A DNA stretch of 64,000 nucleotides from Paramacrobiotus metropolitanus (Eukaryota; Tardigrada; Eutardigrada; Parachela; Macrobiotidae), in the NCBI RefSeq assembly GCF_019649055.1, contig NW_026570229.1, forward strand, positions 62,001 through 126,000. The letters run 5' to 3'. The translations under genes and the position numbers were made by a program. Shown here in pieces: positions 36,794 through 46,455 of the stretch (the stretch's first letter is position 1; each line of letters starts with the position of its first letter). Under the pieces are notes generated by a model. The model saw only the letters and a program-made list of their open reading frames with translations. It made no database searches and had not been told where the DNA came from.

Positions 36794-37650
36794 ATGAGTT
36801 TGGAAGATCGCATAAGACATTTGACAAATGGCCCTTGTCGTACGTTTCACCGCAGTCCCTTGCGGAAGCTCGTTTCATCTACACAGGAGAAGGGGACGAA
36901 GTAAAGTGCGTGCTGTGCCGGATGGTCCATTTCAATTGGATAATCGGTGACATACCGAAGTTCGAGCACTGTCGCATCAGTCCCGAATGCCCGTTCGCAG
37001 CTTTAGTGGCGGAAGGTGAGGTGTATGTTCCGACCATGAAGGAATACCGCGATCGACTTGCCACGTACGCTAAATGGCCGGGGCAAGTCATTAGCCAGCG
37101 CCCAATGGATATGGCAAATGCCGGGTTCTTTTTCATGGAGGGAATGTGGGATCAGGTGCAGTGCTTTTGTTGCGGCCGTAAACTGATGCAGTGGACTCGC
37201 GAAGACGACCCGTGGATCGAGCACGCCAAATATGAACGTCGGCGTGAATATTTATTGGAGAAGAAAGGCCTGCGATTCCTTCAGGAGGTTCGACGGTTTC
37301 ACAACATTGATAAACTGAAGTGGGCGGGTAGCATGCGCATGAATCGAATGGATTTTTTGGTGGCGCTCGCCAGGGACGAAGGTGTGCATTACACGTATCT
37401 AATAAAGGTTGTCCAACGGTTTCAACGTTTCAACCGCATCCAGGACCTCGTGAGAGCAAGGCAAAATAAAATCAAGGCCCGAACCATCGAAGCACGACTG
37501 GACGAAAACTGTCAGCTGGAAAAGGAGTGCAGTGTATGTTTGAATAAAAACGCTTCAATCTGTTTTTCACCGTGTGGGCATGCAATTTGTTGCACCGAAT
37601 GTGCTGGTCGCGTACAGGAATGCCCGCTTTGCCGTCAACTGTTTTTTTAA
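36794..37650 (+). CDS. inhibitor-of-apoptosis protein (BIR-BIR-RING) with N-terminal frame break
   Basis: An IAP-type E3 ligase resembling baculovirus and arthropod IAPs. BIR1 begins KTFDKWPLSYVSPQSLAEAR and keeps its zinc ligands (CVLC, then EH and SPECPF). BIR2 has CFCC and WIEHAKY, but the usual final Cys is Arg (ERRREYL), so its zinc site is probably lost. The C-terminal RING is intact: CSVC, SPCGHAICCTEC and CPLC. The likely start ATG at 36794 gives MSLEDR, one frame away from BIR1; a net one-base shift near 36812 is needed. A TTTTGTACAG acceptor at 36778 and a GTAAGT at 36526 suggest a 5' exon, but its phase leads into the wrong frame. It probably blocks host apoptosis if expressed. Confidence 0.85.
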
Positions 37651-37727
37651 AAAATTAAATTGTTTTTTGCATAAATAGCCTATTTAAGCCGTCGAGCTTA
37701 CTGGTGTAAATTATTTCGAAATCAAAA

Positions 37728-38418
37728 ATGTTTGGAATAATAAATGATTATCCGCGCTTTTGCGCTCCTTTTGGTATGTGTGTTTGTGGACCTACAATGT
37801 CGGTTAAAACGCAGTTTGTTTTCACGTTGCTAAAAAACAGTTTCAGCGGTTTTCGATCGCCCACCAATTCGGATACTATATTGTTATGGTCAGTGGCAGA
37901 AAGGTTTTGACGAACTACGAAAAGACGTTGCACAAGTTCAGTTCCTACATGGTTTGGATGAATTCTTCTCAGTGGTGCAATCTATCGATAGCGACAACCA
38001 TACTTCAGTCGTCATTGATGACCTGGCTACGGATCTGTGTAAAGACGTGCGGTGCTCGGAAATCTTTACCCGTGGATTACATCATAAGAATATTTCTGTC
38101 ATCATGCTCCTTCAAAACCTGTACAAACAAGGAAAGACTATGCGGGACATAACGCTGAACTCCCAGTACCTGGTACTATTTAAGAATGTGCGTGATATCA
38201 TTCAGGTCTCCTTATTGGCTCGTCAAACAGGACAGAAGCATTTCGTGGACTTATACAACAAAGTCACAACAGAAGCATATAAACCGCCTGTCTTGGACTT
38301 ACGCCCCAACTGCTTCGACTATCTAGGGGTTCGTTCGCACGTGCTACCGAATCAACAGATGCGTATTTATCTCGACCGAAACCGTACCATCGACCTGCCA
38401 AAATGTCCGAACGCGTGA
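37728..38418 (+). pseudogene. Polinton packaging ATPase (FtsK/HerA type), decayed
   Basis: This enzyme would drive genome packaging into virions. The N-terminal segment (from 37728) has PFGMCVCGPTMSVKTQFVFT, where the Walker A position reads GPTMSVKT, so the second Gly of GxxxxGKT is Val. The frame then shifts near 37870 into the body ORF (to 38418), with a clear Walker B (TSVVIDDL) and the conserved LLQNLYKQGKTMRDITLN sensor-like segment. Frameshift plus degenerate Walker A indicate loss of function. It overlaps the next small gene by 16 bp. Confidence 0.85.
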
Positions 38419-38730
38419 AAGCTCTGGCACCCTTGATAATTAGTCTTCAACACCTGAAGCCGCAGCAGCGCAAGGTCTTGATGAGCTACCTGACCAAGAC
38501 CCAACTAAAAACACTGGAAGAGGTCGCAGTCAACATTGTTAAAAATACTGTGAATTTGTCTCCAGCGCAGGCAGAAAAATGTAAACGCCATCGGAAAGCA
38601 TTAAAGCTGATTGCCCTGCGCCGGTATCCGCTCAAAGAGTAACGGAAAATATTTCAACAAGGAGGATTCATTGGAGCCATCTTACCTGTCATTGCTGGAG
38701 TTTTAACATCGTTGATCGGTAATGGATGAA
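38403..38730 (+). pseudogene. small conserved Polinton protein with in-frame stop
   Basis: A short helical, basic protein that follows the ATPase in both elements of this window. The N-terminal part is MSERVKALAPLIISLQHLKP and the middle is basic (KCKRHRKALKLIALRRYPLK). A TAA at 38640-38642 interrupts it. Beyond the stop the same frame continues with the family's Gly-rich hydrophobic end (KIFQQGGFIGAILPVIAGVL) to a TGA near 38730. The hydrophobic end suggests membrane or capsid association; the role is unknown. Confidence 0.7.
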
Positions 38731-39456
38731 CTCTTCATAGTATTACGGCGTGTGATGGAGAACCGGATGCAGAACCAGCTCCAGATCAACAAGGAGCCCC
38801 CAGAAGCTCACAGTGTCATAACGTTGGATGCGCTAGTGGCGAAAACACTGCAACGAACCGATATAAGCGAATTTGGGAAAGCTAGCCAGTTAAGCAGCAT
38901 TCTGGAACGGTTCTTCGCTCTTAAACAAAAAGCCATACCCGATGAAAATCCTTTGGAATTATCAACTGACGTTGCCGCACAACCACCACCGATAGCTTCC
39001 GAAAAGCAGCCGGTAGCCGCTGCACACCCTGCGCTACGACCGCCGACAATTTCGTCGCTACCAACACATCCAGTACCTCGCAAGCGTAAACTTTTGGAAG
39101 AAACTGAGGAGTCAACGAAGCCTGCTAAGCAGCCTCGACAACCATTATTTCCGTCGGATCTACCTACCAAAGGCCAAAAGCGGGACTTGGAAAACGATAC
39201 GGAAGACAGCAAGAGACCAAAGGCAGCACGCATTGCTTTGTTTCCACCAACACTGCCGAAGAAAGGACGCAAGCGGTATTTTCAAGACGACAGCGGTGAA
39301 GTGCGACCAACCAAAACAGCGCTCATAGCGTTGTTTGCCCCGACAGCACCGCGGAAAGGTCGGAAACGGCAGCCCGAAGAGACGGAGAACCCAACCTATC
39401 CATACAAGCGACCGCGGCGACCTCTATTTCCGGTCACCACTCCCTTATCGCGGTAA
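38722..39456 (+). CDS. Polinton conserved protein with four basic ~31-aa repeats
   Basis: Residues 1 to about 75 match the Polinton family that follows the small ATPase-linked gene (LQRTDISEFGKASQLSSILE, then FALKQKA). The C-terminal half is a Pro/Ala linker and then four tandem units of about 31 residues. Each has a basic KGxKR head, an acidic middle, and an ALFPPTLP-like end. The composition suggests nucleic-acid binding, like a virion core protein. The ORF is fully open and its ATG overlaps the stop of the preceding gene. The repeat expansion is not seen in the partner protein of element 2 (58.7-59.4 kb). Confidence 0.65.
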   Translation: MDELFIVLRRVMENRMQNQLQINKEPPEAHSVITLDALVAKTLQRTDISEFGKASQLSSILERFFALKQKAIPDENPLELSTDVAAQPPPIASEKQPVAAAHPALRPPTISSLPTHPVPRKRKLLEETEESTKPAKQPRQPLFPSDLPTKGQKRDLENDTEDSKRPKAARIALFPPTLPKKGRKRYFQDDSGEVRPTKTALIALFAPTAPRKGRKRQPEETENPTYPYKRPRRPLFPVTTPLSR

Positions 39457-39578
39457 AAAGAAAAGCGGACCAGATTGAAGGCAGTGTGAGGAAGCTGCGC
39501 TCCCGTACTATTCAAAAAGGATCGGGTTCGTCCAGAATCCAGTGGATTACTCTGACATAATGGCTAGCTTGCTGCCTA

Positions 39579-40701
39579 GTGTATTACAATTATGCCGAAC
39601 ATTTAAGATCAGTTGCGTGTCCACCTGTTGTAACAAAGCGGATGGAGAAGCTAATGAAGCGATACCTCAACCCACGCGACCCCGGCGGTCTTGGAGGCGT
39701 AGAAAAGTTTCGAAGAAGTCTCAAGACCAGAGCAAACAGACGGAAAGCACAAGAGATTCTGCAGGAGATCGATGTGTACACTGAGACCAAAGAAAATCGC
39801 CGGCGGTTTGCGCGCAATCGGATCGTAGTGACCAACCTTCGCCAGCAGTGTCAAGCGGATCTGGCTGATTTGTCAAAATATTCCAAAGAAAATGACGGAT
39901 TCAAACACCTTCTCTTTCTGATTGATTGCTTTTCCAAAAAGCTAAGCATTCAACCAATGAAAACCAAAACGGCCAAAAAAACCAAAATCGCCTTGTCACA
40001 GGCCTTTGATGAACTCGGCAAACCGGAGAAGCTGCAATAGGATAAAGGAACCGAAGTTGTAAACGCCACCGTCAAGACTTTTCTGAAAGAAAAAAAGATT
40101 CATTTCTTCATATCGGAAAACGAAGACATAAAATGTGCCATGACCGAACGCGTCATTCACACCATCAAAATACGGATGTTTCGTCTGTTCCGAGCGCGAG
40201 TGTTGACGCGGTACATTGACAAACTGCAAGATTTGTGTACTCGTATATTTTTGTGTACCCATTCGAAACATCGAGCCCATGGATTGCAACCCATTGACGA
40301 CACACAACACAATTCATTGGCAGTTCAACAAGCTGTATCCTATAAATAAGACCCGGCGACCTCGGTTCAAAGTCGGTTATGCGGTTCGCATTGCGGTGCA
40401 CAAAACAAAGATGGAAAAAGGCTATACGTATCGATTTAAGGAAGAGGTGTTCTACATTAGTAAAGTCATATCGCATACAGTACCGGTATACCGTCTACAG
40501 GATTACCAAGACCAGCCTATCCAAGGAACATTCTACGAGCACGAACTTTCCAAATTATCGCACCCGGAATAGAAGGAACATACCATCGACCGCGTTATTA
40601 AGCGCCGTGGAGAAAAGATATTAGTACGGTGGTTAGGTTACGGACCTGAACACGATTCCTGGATAAAGGCATCATGTATGAAGGAGCACCGTTCTACGTG
40701 A
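39579..40701 (+). pseudogene. Polinton retroviral-type integrase with chromodomain, decayed
   Basis: Catalyses element insertion. The N-terminal part carries the Polinton signature PRDPGGLGGVEKF and RRRFARNRIVV. The catalytic core shows the DDE residues: QADLADLS, then DKGTEV, then ENEDIKCAMTERV. An in-frame TAG (40038-40040) sits immediately before DKGTEV. A shift near 40300 leads to the SH3-like part (FKVGYAVRIAVHKTKMEKGY). After an in-frame TAG at 40570-40572 comes the chromodomain (RRGEKILVRWLGYGPEHDSW). The stop at 40699-40701 overlaps the minor capsid start. At least two stops and one frameshift make it inactive. Confidence 0.88.
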
Positions 40702-41644
40702 CGCTGCCGAGCGATGTGGCTACGGACCCCAGCAACACCCCGTCCAATTGGACGACCAAACTGAAGCATCTCATTACACTGAAAGGGAAATGGGAAATGG
40801 CCCTGGTTGAACTACAGTACCTCAACTCCTTTTTTACTCCTCCAGTTGAGCCAAAGATTGAGGTGCACTCCGTAAAGAATTCAGATTAAAGAAGGATGAA
40901 CCGAATTTTTTGAAGGCCGCGGACCAAGTTGTCCATACCGGCGAGATCACTATCCCTATTGGAAATTACAAGGATGCCGATTTGCTACTAAAAACCATTA
41001 ATTCACTGGTACCCAAAGTGGGATCGTACATGGTGGACGATACAGTACACGCTGACAAGAGCGCCTTGACTGCCGACAGAGTTTTCACCGTTCAAAAGCT
41101 GACCGCCACCAATCATCGGGTCCGACTGAATATTGGTAACGATCGGGTTTCTATTGTCTTTCCTCCGTCGTCGATAGTCCTACAGAAAATGCAGGGATTT
41201 GGACATAATGTACTAAAACCGGATGTACCAATGAAAAGTAACAGCAATGGAATGACCGGTCCATTTCCCTTTGAAACGAAGAACGTCAGTATCCAGTACC
41301 AATCATTTCGGACCAAGCCTCCTAATCCCAAATTGATCAGCTTTATTTCGAAGCAACTGGTCAATACCCTACTAGGAAATCAAAGCCTGTTTGTTTGAAG
41401 TGATGTGGCCGACTACAGCTTGATCGGCGATACCGCAGCGCAGTTTTTGCGTTCCGTGCCTATTAGAGGAGTAGTCAATCAAATTGTCGAGGCCAGATTC
41501 GACATTCCGCACTACGTCCATGTATTACGACAACACTTCGAAACCATTAACCTGACCATTGCCAATGACCTGGGAGACGACGTCAAGTTCCGAACCGGAA
41601 AATCTCTGGTAAAGATGCATTTCCGACCACAACGACTATATTAG
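40674..41644 (+). pseudogene. Polinton minor capsid (penton-like) protein, decayed
   Basis: The single jelly-roll vertex protein. It starts MYEGAPFYVTLPSDVAT, followed by WTTKLKHLITLKGKWEMAL, a typical Polinton minor-capsid start. A frameshift near 40885-40910 leads into the next ORF (to 41398). After an in-frame TGA (41396-41398) the same frame gives the conserved end: FLRSVPIRGVVNQIVEARFD, IPHYVHVLRQHFETINLTIA and VKMHFRPQ. Family length is retained. Confidence 0.82.
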
Positions 41645-41645
41645 A

Positions 41646-42027
41646 ATGCCTCTCGTGGCGTACGTGCCGGATCCCCGGCGATAGGAAAACGGGTGGCAGC
41701 GCACTGATCCGGTATCGAGGAACACTCCAAAACGGATCGGGGTTTCCCCAAATTTGGAAAAATCTGTTTGCCAAGCTATCAGGATTTGTTCAACCCATAT
41801 TACGGAAAGCAGCACCGCATGCCAAAGCCGCTCTTAAAGCGGCTACCCCTCACCTGCAAGAAGCGGCGACCGGGGCTATTAAAAAGGTAGCCTCGCGTCC
41901 GGGAACAGCCACTGGAAAACGATTTGCTTCTCAAGAAGGTGAAGGTGTCCGAAAAAAGCGACAATTTCGACGTAAAGTTCAACGAGTTAAACGTATTCCT
42001 CCTACCCATATCCCCGATTTCTTCTGA
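41646..42027 (+). pseudogene. pVI-like Polinton virion protein, decayed
   Basis: The ATG at 41646 starts MPLVAYVPDPRR and meets a stop. After a frame change near 41690 the text is the usual Polinton form: GGSALIRYRG, an IWKNLFAKL helix, the Ala/Lys-rich amphipathic APHAKAALKAATPHLQEAAT and a basic end (VRKKRQFRRKVQRVKR) before the stop. In related elements this gene lies between minor and major capsid genes and resembles adenoviral pVI. The position fits. Confidence 0.7.
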
Positions 42028-42032
42028 AAAAA

Positions 42033-43530
42033 ATGGCCATGTTGATGATGGAAAATTCGGAGCCGGCCATGCAGCTGGAGAACCAACTCTTTGCATTACC
42101 GGCAACTTTAACGGACCGATGGCGCACCGAGCATGAGAAGCTCAACCCCACTATCTTCTTAACGGACAACGGATCGGTCGGTGACATCAATTTCTTCATT
42201 AGCGGACATGATCCTGGAAGTAGAAGTGGGCATTAAAGTCCGTAAGACCACCGGTAAATGGGAACTGATCACAACAACAGATGGAGTGGCACCAGTTAAC
42301 AACCTTCTGCACTCCCTGTTTTCCTCATGCCATGTCACAGTAGCCAACTGACTGATCTCGGATGCCGCAACTTTTTACCCGTACCGCGCTTACTTGGAAT
42401 CACTGTTGTCTCACACACTGGACGCCCAACAAAGCCAACTCACATCAGCCGCTTTCTGTTACGATAGCCCGGGTTCCTTCAACAGTGAAACCGCCAATAA
42501 CGGTGAAAAAGATCGAGCGGCACTATTTAATGCGGGACACTACGTGCAGCTTTCCGGTAAGCTGTTTTCGGACTTTTTTGATCAGAGCAAACCGCTGTGC
42601 ACCGGTGTTCCCGTCAATATTCGCTTAGTGGTAAGTCGACCAGAGTTTGCCCTACGCGTATGGGATACGGACACCACCAAGACCTTCAAACCATTTATCC
42701 GTAACGCGCGTTTGTCAGTACGTCGCTACATTCCATCACCGGACTTTCTGACCGCCGTCGCTGGAGAACTGTTGAAAATTATGGTCAAGTATCATAATGA
42801 ACGCGTAGTGATGCGTGTGTCGGACATCCCCCAACGAACTCAAAGCACCGTAATTAGCAATCTGCAAGTTGGACAAATTCCCAAGGTTGTCTTTATTGGT
42901 TTTGTAGACAGCGAAGGCTTTCACGGATCGCAAAAGAAAAATCCTTTCAACTTCCAACACTTCAACATTACACAGATCAGTGTCGAACTGGACGGCCAGA
43001 GCTACCCTACGAAACCCTACACTGCCGATTTTACCCATAATTTATCTTTGGAGTGCTACGACGGGCTGCTGGACACACTGGGAGACCGACCCAGCTTGCA
43101 AGGCGGCTTACCGTTCAATCGGACCCAATATAACGACGGATACACCAGTTTTGGATTCGACCTGATTCCAGGACATACCGTTCGTGGACCACTGACACTG
43201 ATAAAACAGGGAAACCTGAGTGTCTCCGTGTCGTTCGGAAAACCACTAAAAAGTACCATTATGATGGTGTGCATGCTAGTCTATGACAGCATTAGTGAAA
43301 TCAATCGCAAATCGACAAGCCGCAATCAGCTGATTGCGACTTACAATAATGAATACACAGGAAATTACCTCGGCCCTCCATGGGAATCCTCAGACAACAG
43401 CCGTATTTCGTGGGGTCTACGCTGGCGATCAAATTCCAGCGACACTGGCACCTTTTCCAGGAGCGTGTGTAGTGAATACCGACCCAGAAGACGAACATTG
43501 GATTGCGCTGTACCAGGAACAGGCCGGTAA
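42033..43530 (+). pseudogene. Polinton major capsid protein (double jelly-roll), decayed
   Basis: Hexon-like shell protein. The first part (42033 onward) changes frame near 42195. The next frame has GVAPVNNLLHSLFSSCHVTV and then an in-frame TGA at 42349-42351. The body ORF follows with FYPYRAYLESLLSHTLDAQQ, a central RLVVSRPEFALRVW, VVFIGFVDSEGFHGSQKKNP, FNFQHFNIT and YTSFGFDLIPGH near the C-terminus. The frame runs on past the probable end and overlaps the protease. Two lesions, but most of the body is intact. Confidence 0.9.
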
Positions 43531-43826
43531 AATGGAAATGTTTGATTCGTACGGGAAAACTTTGGAAAAATAGTATTGGGATTGTGGAATTGGAAAAGCG
43601 TGACGTACGCTCTTCGTGGCGTCAGACAAATTTTATGCTCTTGACGAAGACTTATTGCAGCACCTCGCGCTTCGCGCTCGGTGCAAAATATTGTGCGTTT
43701 GTTTACGGATAGCCGAATAAGCAACGACAAAATGGTTTGCCAGTATGTTAATTCTTTTTTCAACATTAATACAACCATGGTGGATGGAGCTCTTCTCCGA
43801 CAAATGTGCAAGCGCTTAATAAAATA
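43349..43826 (+). pseudogene. adenain-like cysteine protease of Polinton 1, decayed
   Basis: The virion maturation protease. It starts MNTQEITSAL at ATG 43349, overlapping the capsid frame. It shows FRGVYAGDQIP, then the catalytic His region DEHWIALYQEQAG and MEMFDSYGK. The frame stops at 43573. The expected Cys region appears only as scattered frame fragments (KYCAFVYG near 43690, then NDKMVCQYVNSFF). Two or more shifts break the gene. Confidence 0.75.
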
Positions 43827-43881
43827 AAAAATTCACCGACCCGTTTCCGTTATTCGTACGAGCAGATGAAAAAACAACACT

Positions 43882-44831
43882 TCAGTAATAATCGGCACAA
43901 ATGTTAGCCCCAAAACTGGCACGAATGGATTCAGCATTTTTAGCCAAATAATTAGCAACGTCCAAATCAATAGCTTGTCCCATCCCTAGCTTTTCCAGTC
44001 GAAACAAGATACCATGCACCATACGCAATTCCAACAGCCGCTCCACAGCTCCGTTCCATTCGATGTCGGAAGGTTGATAGTCACCATCCAGACAACTGCT
44101 ATAGGTTCCATCATCCAACTGCTTCACCAAAGGCGTCAATACTTCGGCAATGTTTTCACAGAGCGTGGGATATGCTAATCCTTCTTTGACTGGGTAACGC
44201 TGTTCTTTTTGGATTTTGGCAATGTCCTTAAACAGCTGTAGGTCCTTCATCAAACTCTTCAGACCGTCATAGCATCGTTCACGAAAGAGATACCGTAGCG
44301 AGTAGAAATCATATCGCCACCCTTTACTTCAAAACGTCGGATTGTAGCTACGTTGGTGCCATTGAAACGGCTCCAACCAAAGTACATGTTATTGTCCAAC
44401 AAATACAGTGGTGTCAGGCGTCCGGTTCCGGCTGCGCTGGCCCGGGCCGCTTCATCCATGTCGGCTTTCTCGGTCAGCATGAGTGCGTCCAAGCGGAGAA
44501 AACCGGTCTTCGACAGCGAGACATTCTTCCCGTAGCTGGCTTTCCAGGAATTGTCCGACTGCTCCTTCCATTCTCCAAAAACCACAAAAATCGTACTGAT
44601 CTTCCCGTCGCTGTTCGGTCCCACGTAGACGAACTTGTCGTTGCCCAAGCGGTACAACGGCTTCCCCAATTGCGTGAAAGGAAACCGCGGATGCGTAGGA
44701 ATCGTAACTGGTAGGTTGTCGGGCTTGATCTTCTTCACCTTCGACTTGCCTCCTTCTTCTTGACCTTTGCGTTTGGGCTTGATGGCAGCGGCTGGCGGTC
44801 GTTGGGATGTCAACAGATCCATAAATTCCAT
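43882..44831 (-). pseudogene. tandem PC4-like (p15/SUB1) ssDNA-binding protein, one frameshift
   Basis: Minus-strand gene with ATG at 44829-44831 (MEFMDLLTSQ). A Lys/Gly-rich linker (KRKGQEEGGKSKVKKIKPDN) leads to two similar beta-rich segments. One is KFVYVGPNSDGKISTIFVVF, with VSLSKTGFLRLDALM. The other is NMYFGWSRF, with ATIRRFEVKGGDMISTRYGI ending in SFVNDAM. The second resembles the PC4 pattern of an IDIREY-like strand, a Gly-rich turn, a KGISL-like strand and a helix. A one-base shift near 44262 separates this from a helical C-terminal region (LKSLMKDLQLFKDIAKIQKE). A TATA box (TATATAAAG) is at 44901-44910. PC4 bridges activators and the basal machinery and binds ssDNA. The family call is by eye. 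Confidence 0.45.
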
Positions 44832-44995
44832 GGTGGAGAAATCAAAGTTAGGAAAGAAAAGTAAAAACAACTGGTCGTGAGACTACGCTACAGCACCGAC
44901 TTTATATAGGGTCACCGCCGCTTGCTTGGTAACCGTACTTCCACATTTCGCGAGGACGTAGGTAATCGTTTTGGATTACCTCTACTCGTACAGAA

Positions 44996-45345
44996 GATAA
45001 TCGGTTCTGGTTACCTGTATAACCGGTATTGATTATCTATATAACCGGTTTCGATTATCTGTATATTCGGTTTTATAAACTGTATAACCAGTTTTGATTA
45101 TCTGTATAATCGGTTTTAGTTACCTGTATAACCAGTTTTGATTATCTGTATAATCGGTTTTGATTAACTGTATAATCGGTTTCGATTATCTATATAACCA
45201 GTTTTGATTATCTGTATAATCGGTTTTGATTATCTGTATAAACGGTTTTAGTTACCTGTATAAACAGTTTTGATTATCTGTATAATCGGTTTCGATTATC
45301 TGTATAATCGGTTTCGATTATCTGTATAATCGGTTTCGATTATGT
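44996..45345. repeat. tandem array of ~16 copies of a 22-bp palindromic motif
   Basis: The unit is GATTATCTGTATAATCGGTTTN. Each junction gives TAATCGGTTTTGATTA, an inverted pair of TAATC half sites. The array lies between the divergent PC4-like and DnaQ/TBP-like genes, with flanking degenerate copies at 44960 and 45352-45375. Sequence identity with the promoter motifs at 36.25-36.39 and 48.04-48.14 kb points to an enhancer or a replication-origin-like hub, as with baculovirus homologous regions. Confidence 0.9.
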
Positions 45346-45525
45346 ACAAAAGATAATCGTTTCTAATTACTTCTACTAGTACAAAATGTGTTCAGTACTG
45401 CAAGTACGAGTGTGATGAATCAGGTCTTGAAACGAAACGCATCATTTGCACAAATGTAAGCTTGTTTTGGTTGCTTTATTGAATAATTCTTTCACTTTGT
45501 TTTTTGCTGCTTTATTGTAGTAGAA

Positions 45526-46028
45526 ATGGCTACGCCATGCATACTGGATACCGACTGGTTCGTTATCAATGGTGGTAAATATATTAAACAGCTCGCCATT
45601 TACTGCCCGGACAAAGCGGAACAGAAACTGTACACGTTTACGCTACCACGTTTTGCTAACCAGCACATGGCCGAACTGAAAAGACAAGCGCGCCGCTCAC
45701 ACGGATTACTGTGGAACACGGAGGGTGAATATCGACACAATCAAGTGACCTGCGCCTTAAGGACATCTTCCGACGAATATGGCGACCCAGCCAAGTGCGC
45801 TTTTTCGCCAAGGGGCTTGAAAAGTGCCGGTTATTAGAACAGTACTTACCGGAAGTAAGAAATTTGGAATCCCTGGGCTGCCCACCGTATCATAGGCTTA
45901 CCTCGCTCCCCGTCTCGACTTTACGCAAAGCCGTACGATTCGCCCTGTGGTACCGCTGCGATGCTCAAAATCACCAATGTTGTGGCCTTTGCGGATTTAA
46001 ACACTACCCTGAACCTGAGGAAAACTGA
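45526..46028 (+). pseudogene. DnaQ-like (RNase H-fold) protein, frameshifted
   Basis: Starts MATPCILDTDWFVINGGKYI, followed by a beta-strand/helix pattern with LYTFTLP and HGLLWNTEGEYRHN. A frame change near 45790 leads to AKGLEKCRLLEQYLPEVRNL and the LGCPPYHRL segment. This order is similar to an arthropod family of uncharacterised exonuclease-fold proteins found around Mavericks: early Asp, HGLxW, a KGxEKxxxL segment and a C-terminal Cys/His part. The 3' end overlaps the TBP-like gene by 68 bp. Catalytic activity cannot be judged. Confidence 0.4.
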
Positions 46029-46455
46029 AGAACTTCTTCCGATGGCACAGTACATTCCCCAAAAGTTTTCCGGACTGCTCCTGCGAATCCTTTTGCCCTA
46101 CAAAGCTCACTGCCAGCTGTACCGCAATGGTAAGATTACCGTTAATAGCGCGCGGTCTGAGCCTGAAGCTCGCGAGCTAGTGCAGCACTTTGCCGAAATT
46201 CTGGCTAGTATTGGTTTTACTTGTACTGCTACTAACTACTGTGTAGTAAATATTGTTGGTAATTATGCATTTCCTGACTGTTTGCATAATTGAAAAGTTC
46301 AGTACGTACTTTCGTTTGGAATATACACCTGAATTGTTCAGCGGTTTAGCCGTCAAGCTGAACGTTGGCCGTGCAGTGCTTTTTCCATCGGGTAAATGTA
46401 ATTTCCTGGGACTGCAACAGTCTGCTCCGTTACCGGAAGCGGTGCAAGTGATTTA
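45961..46455 (+). CDS. TATA-binding-protein homologue, one frameshift
   Basis: Two imperfect TBP repeats make the saddle fold. Repeat 1: ITNVVAFADLNTTLNL, YIPQKFSGLLLRILLPYKA, YRNGKITVNSARSEPEAREL and IGFTCTATNY. Repeat 2 opens with VVNIVGNYAFPDCL. After a one-base shift near 46290 it continues with YTPELFSGLAVKLNVGRAVL and FPSGKCNFLG. Three of the four DNA-intercalating Phe positions are Phe; the one in repeat 1 before the GK turn is Tyr. There is no N-terminal extension, so it is a bare core of about 165 aa. It lies head to tail with the DnaQ-like gene and converges on the polymerase remnant. It may direct transcription from the element's TATA promoters. The shift could be decay, assembly error or recoding. 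Confidence 0.82.

Noticed and set aside
38403-42351. Alternative genetic code or stop readthrough to explain in-frame stops in Polinton 1
   Set aside because: TAA, TAG and TGA all occur, along with unrelated frameshifts, while neighbouring genes use normal stops. Decay is simpler.
44996-45345. Regular direct repeats resembling a CRISPR array
   Set aside because: Units are contiguous with no unique spacers, the setting is eukaryotic, and the unit is the promoter motif seen elsewhere in the element.
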